From assembly GCA_963835585.1 (NCBI GenBank), contig CAWIGF010000003.1, positions 617,494 to 681,493 on the forward strand: 64,000 nt of DNA, written 5' to 3'. Position numbers and translations under genes: made by a program. Positions 1 through 7,479 of the stretch are shown here, one piece after another. Positions within the stretch are counted from its first letter, which is position 1; the number at the start of each line of letters is the position of its first letter. Below the pieces are notes generated by a model. The model saw only the letters and a list, made by a program, of their open reading frames with translations. It was not told the DNA's origin and ran no database searches. Origin of the DNA: UBA10107 sp963835585. Lineage in GTDB: Archaea; Nanobdellota; Nanobdellia; Woesearchaeales; UBA10107.

Positions 1-810
1 GACTTCAGCCAGGAATGGAGGGAATTCGATTCGGAGCAAGGTGAATCTAAGCGAAGGGCCGGCGCTCCAATGACTTACACTCAGTATGATCAGGGACTTG
101 GAACGGAAGTAGGGCAGAAAACAGACTTATTCCAGTTGGGAAGCAAGGACAGGAACAAATTCTTCAGATTAAGAAAATGGCAGTACAGGATTTCAACAGC
201 GATAGAAAGAAATCTCAAATTGGCATTGGCTGAATTGAAGCGAGTTTCTTCATATTTGAAACTTCCAAAGATGGTAGAGGAAGAATCAGCACGAATCTAC
301 ACTCTTGCAGTCCAGCGTGGATTGGTAAGAGGAAGATCAATGGAATCAGTTGTCGCAGGCTCATTGTATGCGGCATGCAGACGCCACGATGTTCCGAGAA
401 CACTGGACGAACTTTCAGAGGCTTCCGGGATAGAGAAGAAAGAAATCGGAAGGACATACAGATTCATAACAAGAGAATTGGGAATTAAGATATTGCCTTC
501 AAATCCTGCGGATTACATAGCAAGGTTCGCTTCCTCGTTGAAATTGAGCCCCGAAGCGCAATCGCATGCAGTCGAAATACTGGACATAGCGCAAAAGCAG
601 GAATTGACATCAGGCAGAGGTCCGACAGGAATAGCGGCCGCTGCTTTGTACGTCGCTGCTTTGATTCACCAGGAGAAAAGAACGCAAAGAGAAGTCGCTG
701 ACGTAGCAGGAGTCACAGAAGTTACAATTAGAAATCGTTACAAGGAATTGCTTGACGAATTAGACTTGGAAAAAGAGATAAAGAAAACAAAGAAGAAAAA
801 GAAAGAATAA
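1..810 (+). CDS. tfb: Transcription initiation factor TFB, 5'-truncated by window edge
   Basis: General transcription factor that binds TBP-TATA complexes and recruits RNA polymerase. The frame is open from base 1, so the first codons lie outside the window. About 269 residues are visible; TFB is normally about 300, so the N-terminal zinc ribbon is missing. The linker motif RRAGAPMTYTQYDQGLGT is seen first, followed by two cyclin-like repeats (about residues 70-150 and 165-245 of the visible part, the second containing GPTGIAAAALYVAA). The end is a Lys/Glu-rich tail. The ATG at 70 is internal and is not the start. Confidence 0.97.
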   Translation, partial: DFSQEWREFDSEQGESKRRAGAPMTYTQYDQGLGTEVGQKTDLFQLGSKDRNKFFRLRKWQYRISTAIERNLKLALAELKRVSSYLKLPKMVEEESARIYTLAVQRGLVRGRSMESVVAGSLYAACRRHDVPRTLDELSEASGIEKKEIGRTYRFITRELGIKILPSNPADYIARFASSLKLSPEAQSHAVEILDIAQKQELTSGRGPTGIAAAALYVAALIHQEKRTQREVADVAGVTEVTIRNRYKELLDELDLEKEIKKTKKKKKE

Positions 811-841
811 ATTTTTAAGAGTGTTCTAGATGAGGAATTAC

Positions 842-1144
842 ATGGGCGAAAAAGAATTGAGATTAGAAATAGAATTATCCAGCACACCTGACGGAACGCC
901 ACAAATAAGTGTTGAGATTATCGGAAGTACTGAGAAATATTTTGAATGGAATATCGAAAGGGCTGCAAGAACTATTGCAGCAAATCCACAAGAATACAAA
1001 ATAGCATCAATGGTTTATAATATTCACAGAGACATCTTGGCCAATAGAGGCATTAGCGAGGAAAAGCTAAAAGAAGGAGACGACCAACTCGTGGCAAGAA
1101 TTGAGAAATACGCAGCAATAAAAAAGGAAGCAAAAAATAACTGA
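842..1144 (+). CDS. Small hypothetical protein
   Basis: About 100 residues, family not recognised. The first half is acidic and strand-rich; the second half looks helical with a charged C-terminus. I chose the ATG at 842 because a TATA-like element near 815 lies about 27 bp upstream, the spacing seen at most genes here. An in-frame ATG at 830 would add four residues. It follows tfb on the same strand but seems to have its own promoter. Confidence 0.6.
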   Translation: MGEKELRLEIELSSTPDGTPQISVEIIGSTEKYFEWNIERAARTIAANPQEYKIASMVYNIHRDILANRGISEEKLKEGDDQLVARIEKYAAIKKEAKNN

Positions 1145-1197
1145 TTTATAAATTCAATTCAGCAATATATTTAAGCAACCTCAATATTAAAAATGAA

Positions 1198-1932
1198 ATG
1201 AAAAAAGTGATATGGGGGGTCCTTATTCTTATGCTAAGCACATTGGCTTATGCATCCACTCTTCCAACTGCAAACGTCATATTTGTCTATGAAGGAGCAG
1301 GCTGCGGCACTGACGGCTCGGTTACCATCAACATGTCCCATAGCGGCGAGGCAGTTGATTACAGCGATATCAACATAACCGTAACAGGGGATTATCTTAA
1401 TGCACAACCCGTCCAGGGATTATGGTACAGAGGATCTTATCCTGTAACTAATTATGAGGTGCCTTTTGACAAATCGACCGACCAAGATTTCGTAAGCTCA
1501 CGCGACTATCAGTTCGTGTCAAATCCAGGGATATACACAACAGGAACATACAAATTCACGGTTTCATGGCCGTCATCAACAATATACTATGATCACTTCA
1601 ATTTCGCCGTTTACTGCCCAGGAATCAGATGTGCAACTAATGATTCGTGCATATCGCAACAAGCATGCACCAACGGCCTATGTTCCTGGACTGACTGCAA
1701 CCAGGATAGCTACGCAATGGGACATACCTGCTTCAACCGATGCACGAACAATACCATCTGCACCAAATCATATTACATCAATGACCAATGTATTTATGTC
1801 CAAAAGGACGGATGCTGCATAAACAATAACGACTGCCCAGATACGTCATATCAATGCGTAAACAACAAATGTGTCCAGCCAATCTACCAGAGCATTTTCT
1901 CGCAAATAATCAGCTGGCTAAGAGGAATCTAG
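1198..1932 (+). CDS. Secreted Cys-rich protein
   Basis: The 244-residue product starts with a clear signal peptide (MKKVIWGVLILMLSTLAYAS). A central region of beta type follows, then from about residue 140 a run of closely spaced cysteines (CPGIRCATNDSCISQQAC and onward), reminiscent of disulfide-rich repeats of DPANN surface proteins. A last hydrophobic stretch is too short to be a sure anchor. A TATA-like element near 1170 fits a leaderless transcript. It ends in TAG and its last 15 bases overlap the end of the convergent minus-strand gene. Function unknown. Confidence 0.7.
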   Translation: MKKVIWGVLILMLSTLAYASTLPTANVIFVYEGAGCGTDGSVTINMSHSGEAVDYSDINITVTGDYLNAQPVQGLWYRGSYPVTNYEVPFDKSTDQDFVSSRDYQFVSNPGIYTTGTYKFTVSWPSSTIYYDHFNFAVYCPGIRCATNDSCISQQACTNGLCSWTDCNQDSYAMGHTCFNRCTNNTICTKSYYINDQCIYVQKDGCCINNNDCPDTSYQCVNNKCVQPIYQSIFSQIISWLRGI

Positions 1933-3069
1933 AAAATCTTTTATTTTATTGTAGTTTGCTTCCGTCTGTTGCGATTTGTATCTTCTCGCCAAATCCATAA
2001 GCATCTTTGCATCAAAACGTATTCCTTTCGTAGATAAAATCCGCTCATTCGAGAGAATATACTGGCAAAATTGAGTGACATTCTTCGAAAGCACATCATA
2101 ATGTGCGCGTTCGAAATCTATGAGCACCACTTTCTTTCCTATGATTATGTGCTTGTACGGATTGTGCATCTCTTCCTTCGTGATATGCAAAGCATCAAGG
2201 ATGCGGCACTGCCGCAAAACTTCACCAAGGATATTCTTGACTGATTTTTTCTTTGCCTTTTCCAAGAATTCCCAGATTGGCTCGCCTAGAACGAATTGAT
2301 ATCCAAAAAATCCTTTTCCAGTAAAAAGAAGCTTGGGGGCAATGCCATGCTTATTGAGTCTTCTAATCATGACTGCCTCGCGATCGATAGTCTTGACAGG
2401 AATGTCAGGCCTTTGGACTTTTATCGCGATTTTTTTTCCTTTGTAAGTACCTGTAAAAACAAATCCCCTGTGTCCTTTGGCAATTTTTTGAATGTTCGTT
2501 ATTTTTTTGCTGAAAAATTCATCCAGAAAATCACTTCTTTGTATTTTATACACATACAAAATCTCAAAAGGTATATTTTGTCTTGCAACTTCCTTGTATT
2601 CAAATCCGCTATCGGCAATTGCCTTGTCAATCTTGTCCTTCTTCGTCAGCGAAGAGAATACAATCAATACTATGCCATTTCTTGCAAGATGATTATTGAC
2701 ATCACTAACGAATCTGCACAAAATCTCATATCCATGCTTGCCGCCAGTTGTTGCAAGCTGTGAATCTTTCGGCTCTCTTGTGTCTCGCGGAAGATACGGA
2801 GGATTGAAGATAATAGTATCGAACGAACCGTGAATATTCTCAAATAAATCTGATTTGACTATTTTTATTTTCTTACCAATATTTTTTTTTAATGAGGAAA
2901 CTACTTCATTTGATATATCAGAAGCTACGACGGAACTTACTCTCTTGGATGACGCCGCTGCTTTCGCCTGAATCCCAGAACCAGTTCCTACATCAATAAC
3001 TTTTCCGAATGCTAATTTTTTGACCTGATCTGCTAATAAGAAACTATCTTCCGCCGGTTCGTAGATCAT
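1918..3069 (-). CDS. HemK/Mtq2-like methyltransferase fused to RIO-like (COG2112) kinase
   Basis: Two enzymes in one 383-residue chain. Residues 1 to about 180 are a class I SAM methyltransferase with DVGTGSG (SAM loop) and NPPY, the signature of N-methyltransferases acting on glutamine or asparagine side chains. Archaeal stand-alone relatives modify release factor aRF1. Residues about 185-383 resemble the COG2112 putative Ser/Thr kinases: AIKVQRP carries the ATP-binding lysine, HITKEEMHNPYKHIII sits at the catalytic loop and IDFERA replaces DFG. Each half is about the length of a free-standing family member. Coupling methylation to a kinase is inference; the fusion itself is read directly. 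Confidence 0.85.
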   Translation of the reverse strand: MIYEPAEDSFLLADQVKKLAFGKVIDVGTGSGIQAKAAASSKRVSSVVASDISNEVVSSLKKNIGKKIKIVKSDLFENIHGSFDTIIFNPPYLPRDTREPKDSQLATTGGKHGYEILCRFVSDVNNHLARNGIVLIVFSSLTKKDKIDKAIADSGFEYKEVARQNIPFEILYVYKIQRSDFLDEFFSKKITNIQKIAKGHRGFVFTGTYKGKKIAIKVQRPDIPVKTIDREAVMIRRLNKHGIAPKLLFTGKGFFGYQFVLGEPIWEFLEKAKKKSVKNILGEVLRQCRILDALHITKEEMHNPYKHIIIGKKVVLIDFERAHYDVLSKNVTQFCQYILSNERILSTKGIRFDAKMLMDLARRYKSQQTEANYNKIKDFLDSS

Positions 3070-3087
3070 ATAATCGTCTCAAGGATA

Positions 3088-3107
3088 CCCACTGCTTTAG
3101 CTGTGGG
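3088..3107. repeat. Hairpin CCCAC-GCT..AGC-GTGGG before the methyltransferase-kinase start
   Basis: A near-perfect palindrome with one T-T mismatch and a two-base loop. On the minus strand it ends about 20 bp before the start at 3069, and the 3' end of the 68-aa ORF runs into it. Read on the minus strand it has the form CTAAAG...GGGTATCCTTGAG, like the second hairpin at 3317-3328. It could be an intercistronic RNA hairpin or the end of an IS200/IS605-type element. Confidence 0.6.
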
Positions 3108-3303
3108 AGGAGAAGCGACCCCCATTTCTTTTAATTAAAATAATACATATAATCAACATAATAATTGAAACTCCAAACATAATCCAGGAGTATGAAAGTG
3201 CATGCTGATTTTTAACAATTTTCCAAACATTTATTATGCTCATCAAACCGATTCCTAACCAAAAACTAATACCCCATTCTAAATATCTTTTTTCTTTTAC
3301 CAT
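3097..3303 (-). CDS. Small two-helix membrane protein (tentative)
   Basis: 68 residues with two hydrophobic segments (about 12-27 and 39-58) and a basic C-terminus. No family recognised. No TATA box is visible upstream, so expression would depend on read-through from the gene at 3341-3805. The last codons (RFSSHS) are formed by a hairpin, so the true end of the protein is uncertain. It lies between two similar hairpins and could be cargo of a small mobile element. Confidence 0.4.
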   Translation of the reverse strand: MVKEKRYLEWGISFWLGIGLMSIINVWKIVKNQHALSYSWIMFGVSIIMLIICIILIKRNGGRFSSHS

Positions 3304-3316
3304 TTTCTTTAAGATA

Positions 3317-3328
3317 CCCCTTTAGGGG
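3317..3328. repeat. Hairpin CCCC-TTTA-GGGG
   Basis: A four-base-pair stem with a TTTA loop, between the end of the 154-aa gene and the start of the 68-aa ORF. On the minus strand it reads CCCCTAAAGGGGTATCTTAAAG. It shares the TAAAG and GGGTATC parts with the hairpin at 3088-3107 in the same orientation. Confidence 0.5.
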
Positions 3329-3340
3329 CGTGAGAGTATG

Positions 3341-3805
3341 TCATTTGAATCGTTCATCAACAACATGCGCATATTCCTTTATGCGCTCAAGGATTGATGA
3401 CAGCAGGAACTTTTCAGTCTTCTCCTGGAACGAGATGGCCATGGAATCAAATTCAGGAATCCTGTATGTGTTTCGTATCTTCTCCACCAAAAATAAATAT
3501 CGCAGTCTTTTCAGCTGTCTTCTTATGTTCGAGCTTGCAACTCCATGCAATGGCAGCCTTGCCTTCTTCCTTGCATCTATCACATTCTGAACCACGTTTT
3601 CCGAACGCAATACCTTCTTTTCCTGACGTGCATGCAACAAAACCAAGAGCACATCAACCATGACATCGCGGGAATCGCCCGGCTGCAGTATACCAAGCGA
3701 CAAGCAGAACTTTTTTACCAGATCGCGGTCAGACGACTTTGTCGGTTTTTCGTACCGTCGCAAAGTTATTTCCGCCAATGGTGTGTCTTTTAGGACTCGT
3801 AGCAT
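3341..3805 (-). CDS. Hypothetical helical, possibly winged-helix protein
   Basis: 154 residues, rich in Arg/Lys and Leu. The middle part (about 50-125) has a helix-turn-helix flavour, with a basic stretch ending in RRQLKRLRYLF and a following hydrophobic strand. I do not recognise a family. A TATA-like TTTAAATAG near 3833 supports the ATG at 3805. It probably heads the minus-strand group that continues to the methyltransferase-kinase. A nucleic-acid-binding role is only a guess from composition. Confidence 0.6.
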   Translation of the reverse strand: MLRVLKDTPLAEITLRRYEKPTKSSDRDLVKKFCLSLGILQPGDSRDVMVDVLLVLLHARQEKKVLRSENVVQNVIDARKKARLPLHGVASSNIRRQLKRLRYLFLVEKIRNTYRIPEFDSMAISFQEKTEKFLLSSILERIKEYAHVVDERFK

Positions 3806-3901
3806 GATAGAATTATTTAATCAAAACACTTTTTAAATAGTTTTCTATTAAATATTACTGAAATAGATATCTTTTTAAAGAAATCCCAATTAACAAACAA
3901 C

Positions 3902-4312
3902 ATGAAAAAGAGTTTTGTGTTTTTGGCGTTATTCTTGATATTTGTGACGGCATGCGCTTCACAAACACCAATACAGACTCAAGTTCAACAGACACCAGTC
4001 ACAACAACGGCTGTCGTTGCAGCGAACACAACCATGCAACCTACATCGAATCTTAAGCCGCAATTCAAGGTAATAAGAGAATATGCCGTGCGAAGTCCTG
4101 CGACTGTAACAGGAACTGTTGAGAACATAGGTATGGGAACGGGAAGTGCACAGGTATTAGTGCAAGTTTATTATGCGCAAGAAGTCTCATCTGAGCAGCT
4201 TGTTACTTTGAGTGATATAGAACCACAGGGAAGCGCAAATTTCAGCGTTTCATTCAACCAAACAGTACAATGGAATGCATATAACGTGACAGTTCAGCCA
4301 GTTACTTCTTAA
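3902..4312 (+). CDS. Lipoprotein with CARDB-like domain
   Basis: 136 residues: signal peptide with a lipobox-like TACASQ at residues 17-22, a Thr/Gln/Val-rich linker (about 23-55), then a beta-rich domain whose TVTGTVENIGMGTGSAQVLV resembles CARDB/FxLYD domains that bind surface partners. A TATA-like CTTTTTAAAG centred near 3876 lies 26 bp before the ATG. Its last codons overlap the end of ileS (convergent). Ligand unknown. Confidence 0.7.
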   Translation: MKKSFVFLALFLIFVTACASQTPIQTQVQQTPVTTTAVVAANTTMQPTSNLKPQFKVIREYAVRSPATVTGTVENIGMGTGSAQVLVQVYYAQEVSSEQLVTLSDIEPQGSANFSVSFNQTVQWNAYNVTVQPVTS

Positions 4313-7300
4313 TAACGTCGAAGCTGATAATAATTTCCTTGTCCTTTATTTTCTCAAAGACAGAAGTCGATCCTTTTCCTGAATACAGCACTTTCTGTGC
4401 GCCGCATTTTTCCTTGATAAGAGATTCGAACGCTGAAATTGTGCCATGCAATTCCTTGTCCAGCCCAAGATAAAGAGTTATTCTGTCGTTCTTCTGAAGT
4501 CCTGCATCCTTTCGCAATGACTGGACCTTCCTCATCAATTCTCTTGCATATCCCTCCGACTCAAGTTCTTTGTTCGTTTCAGAATTAAGATACACGACAC
4601 CATTCTGGAACTCCGATGAAACCCAGTTTTTAGGAAGCGAAGTTTCGACGATGAAATAAGTTCTGTCCAATTCTATCTTTTCCCCGTCAACATCGACAGT
4701 TGCCTTCCCTTCCTTTGCTATTCTCTCCGCGATGTTTGGAGACATTACTAGTTTTGCGAGTATTTGCGGCGCCTTCTTTCCGAATTTAGGCCCCAATTTT
4801 GCAAAATCAGGCTTCAATGTTTTCTGGGCGTGCTCAAATTCAGGCGAGACCGTAATGTCCTTTACATTTGTCTGCGAGGCAATCAATTCCTGAGTCTCGT
4901 CCAGAGCCAAACGCACAAACTCATCGTGACTTACAATGACAATATCCTTGACAGGCCACTTTACTCCTCTCTTTATCTTCTCGCGGCAGCTCAATATGGC
5001 TTGTATTGCTCCCTTAGCATACACAAAATTCTTCTCAAGCTCAAGATTAATTTCACCCTTCTTCACACCAGGCCAATCAGTGAAATTAACAGATTTATCA
5101 TTTAGATTAAATGCAACTTTCATGTTTTGATACATCTTTTCCGAGATGAATGGGCATATGGGAGCCAATATTTTTAAAATATCAGTGACGACGCGGTACA
5201 ATGTGTAAAGAACAGATTCCTTGTCGACGTCCGATCCAGTTGATGACTTCTCTCGCACCAATTGCACATATGTCCGCGAAAGTTCAAGATAAAGTTCCTC
5301 AATAAGATGAGGAATTTCATTAAGATGATATGCGTCGAATGCATCCGTGACATTTTCTATAGTCGAATTTAATTTTGAAAGCATGTACTTTTCTTCAAGA
5401 GCAACCTTTGGTTTTAACGATGCTGGGTTTTTCCCGAGAGTCTTTGCGTAATCTATCAGGAACTTGTGCAGATTCCACAAGATTCCAAGATTCCTGAATG
5501 AGACCTTCATGTCGTCAAAATTGTAATTCAGATCCAAACCAGGGCTCGTTCCTCCTATTGTGTATGAACGTAATGTGTCTGCCCCGTATTTTTCGATGAC
5601 TTCCTCTGGCAGAATATAATTGCCAAGACTCTTCGACATCTTTCGTCCTTGTGCGTCATTGATGAATCCGTGCATATACACTGCCTTGTATGACGGCTTC
5701 TGGAATGCAATCATGGAAGCGACAAACAATATATTGAACCATCCTCTGACTTGGTCAATCCCTTCAAGTATGAAGTCAGCAGGGAAGAGCTTGTTGAATA
5801 ATTTTGTATCTTGCGGGTAATTCAGGCAATTCCAGCTTGCCGTCGCGGCATCAATCCATACATCAAGCACATCTGGGATTCTGTGCATCTGCTTTCCGCA
5901 ACTGCACTTGATCGTGAGATTTCTCAGACTTGGAGAATGCAAATCATCGGGAATCTTTCCTGTCTTCTGCTTCAATTCTGCCAGGGAACCAATTATCTCA
6001 AATTGACCGCAATCGCATTTCCAAATAGGAACAGGCGTTCCCCAGTATCGCTGTCGTGTTATGGAATTATCTCTCAGGTTTGCGAGCCATGAATCGAACT
6101 GGCGAGAACCTGCGTAGTCAGGAATCCATAATATGTTTTTGTTCAATTCCCGCATCGTTTCCTTCAAATCCTCGACCTTGAAGAACCATTGCTTTGTCGT
6201 CCTATATATGACCGGACTGCCGCAGCGCAAACAATGAGCATATTCATGATCGACAGGGGTTGTTGCTATTAGTACACCTTTTTTCTCAAGCATCTTTGTG
6301 AATTTGCTGTCATCTTCCTTCGCGACTAATCCTGAAAATATTCCCATGCTCGGCCTGAATTTTCCCTGTTCATCAAGTTCGTTGAACGCGGGCAATCCGT
6401 TTTTGTGACCGACTTCATAATCCTCAGGACCACAACCAGGAGCACAATGGACAAGCCCGGAACCTCCAGATGTATCGACATACTCTGCTGAAAGCAAAAC
6501 TGAGTGGAGTTTTGGTGACTGCATATCTTTGAAAGCCTTTATTTCATCTTTGAATGGATGAATATATTTTATTCCCTCAAGCTTCTTCCCTTTGAATTCC
6601 TCAATTATCTCGAATTTCTTATTGGCAACTGCAGGAATGAAAGCCGTCAATGCTTTTGCGACAATCCAGTATTCATTATCGACTTTCACCTTGACATAAT
6701 CAACATCCGGATTTACCATGATTGCCAGGTTAAAAGGAATTGTCCAAGGAGTAGTTGTCCAAACTATCAAGAATTCGTTTTTTGAGCCAAGAACTGGAAA
6801 CTTAAGATAAACTGATGTATCCGTGACTGTTTTGTATTCGAGTTCATGTTTCGCCAACGCAGTTCCGTCCTTTGCGCACCATGTTATCGTTCTCAGTCCC
6901 TCGTACAATCTGTTATTTTTGTGAGCCTGTTTGATTAGCCACCATTCTCCTTCTATGAATTCTTTTGTGATTGGCTGGTACGCGTTATCGAAATCCATCC
7001 AAACACCTATTCTTCTGAATGTGTCATTCATCGAATGCATGCTTTCTATGCAAAATTTCCTGCATTCTTCAACAAACTTGTCAGCGCCGAATTTTTCAAT
7101 CCCTTCTTTCCCGTTTATCCCTAATTTCCTTTCTGTCGCATGCTCAGTCGGAAGTCCGTGCATGTCATATCCTGCGCGATCCCACACGTCAAAGCCTTGC
7201 ATCCGTTTGTAACGCAGCAACGAATCCTTCAATGACTTGTTCCACGCAGTCCCTACATGAACCTTGCCTGATGTATACGGTGGACCGTCTAGGAAATAGA

Positions 7301-7415
7301 ATGCCTTTTTTCCTTTTACTTTTTTTTTCGCAGCGTCGTAGATATCGTTCTTCTTCCAAAAAGCAAGAACGTCTTCTTCGACTGATTTCGGGTCATAAAC
7401 GCCAATTTCAACCAT
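4302..7415 (-). CDS. ileS: Isoleucyl-tRNA synthetase
   Basis: Charges tRNA-Ile with isoleucine in the cytoplasm. The 1037-residue length is normal. The class I HIGH-type motif HVGTAWN is near residue 53 and KMSKSLGN near 600. The CP1 editing domain shows WTTTPWTIPFN and HCAPGCGPEDYE, and the CLRCGSPVIYR cysteines fit a zinc site. The C-terminal third is the anticodon-binding and IleRS-specific region. A palindromic TTTATAAA centred 26 bp before the ATG supports a leaderless start. It runs convergent with the lipoprotein at 3902-4312. Confidence 0.98.
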   Translation of the reverse strand: MVEIGVYDPKSVEEDVLAFWKKNDIYDAAKKKVKGKKAFYFLDGPPYTSGKVHVGTAWNKSLKDSLLRYKRMQGFDVWDRAGYDMHGLPTEHATERKLGINGKEGIEKFGADKFVEECRKFCIESMHSMNDTFRRIGVWMDFDNAYQPITKEFIEGEWWLIKQAHKNNRLYEGLRTITWCAKDGTALAKHELEYKTVTDTSVYLKFPVLGSKNEFLIVWTTTPWTIPFNLAIMVNPDVDYVKVKVDNEYWIVAKALTAFIPAVANKKFEIIEEFKGKKLEGIKYIHPFKDEIKAFKDMQSPKLHSVLLSAEYVDTSGGSGLVHCAPGCGPEDYEVGHKNGLPAFNELDEQGKFRPSMGIFSGLVAKEDDSKFTKMLEKKGVLIATTPVDHEYAHCLRCGSPVIYRTTKQWFFKVEDLKETMRELNKNILWIPDYAGSRQFDSWLANLRDNSITRQRYWGTPVPIWKCDCGQFEIIGSLAELKQKTGKIPDDLHSPSLRNLTIKCSCGKQMHRIPDVLDVWIDAATASWNCLNYPQDTKLFNKLFPADFILEGIDQVRGWFNILFVASMIAFQKPSYKAVYMHGFINDAQGRKMSKSLGNYILPEEVIEKYGADTLRSYTIGGTSPGLDLNYNFDDMKVSFRNLGILWNLHKFLIDYAKTLGKNPASLKPKVALEEKYMLSKLNSTIENVTDAFDAYHLNEIPHLIEELYLELSRTYVQLVREKSSTGSDVDKESVLYTLYRVVTDILKILAPICPFISEKMYQNMKVAFNLNDKSVNFTDWPGVKKGEINLELEKNFVYAKGAIQAILSCREKIKRGVKWPVKDIVIVSHDEFVRLALDETQELIASQTNVKDITVSPEFEHAQKTLKPDFAKLGPKFGKKAPQILAKLVMSPNIAERIAKEGKATVDVDGEKIELDRTYFIVETSLPKNWVSSEFQNGVVYLNSETNKELESEGYARELMRKVQSLRKDAGLQKNDRITLYLGLDKELHGTISAFESLIKEKCGAQKVLYSGKGSTSVFEKIKDKEIIISFDVIKK

Positions 7416-7479
7416 AAAAAATTGATTAGAAAGTTACTTTATAAAGGTTATGGGTTAAGAACCTCTCATTAAAATTTAA

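Noticed and set aside
2296..2763. 155-codon plus-strand ORF over the methyltransferase-kinase gene
   Set aside because: Shadow of the kinase/methyltransferase frame, which shows clear motifs on the other strand.
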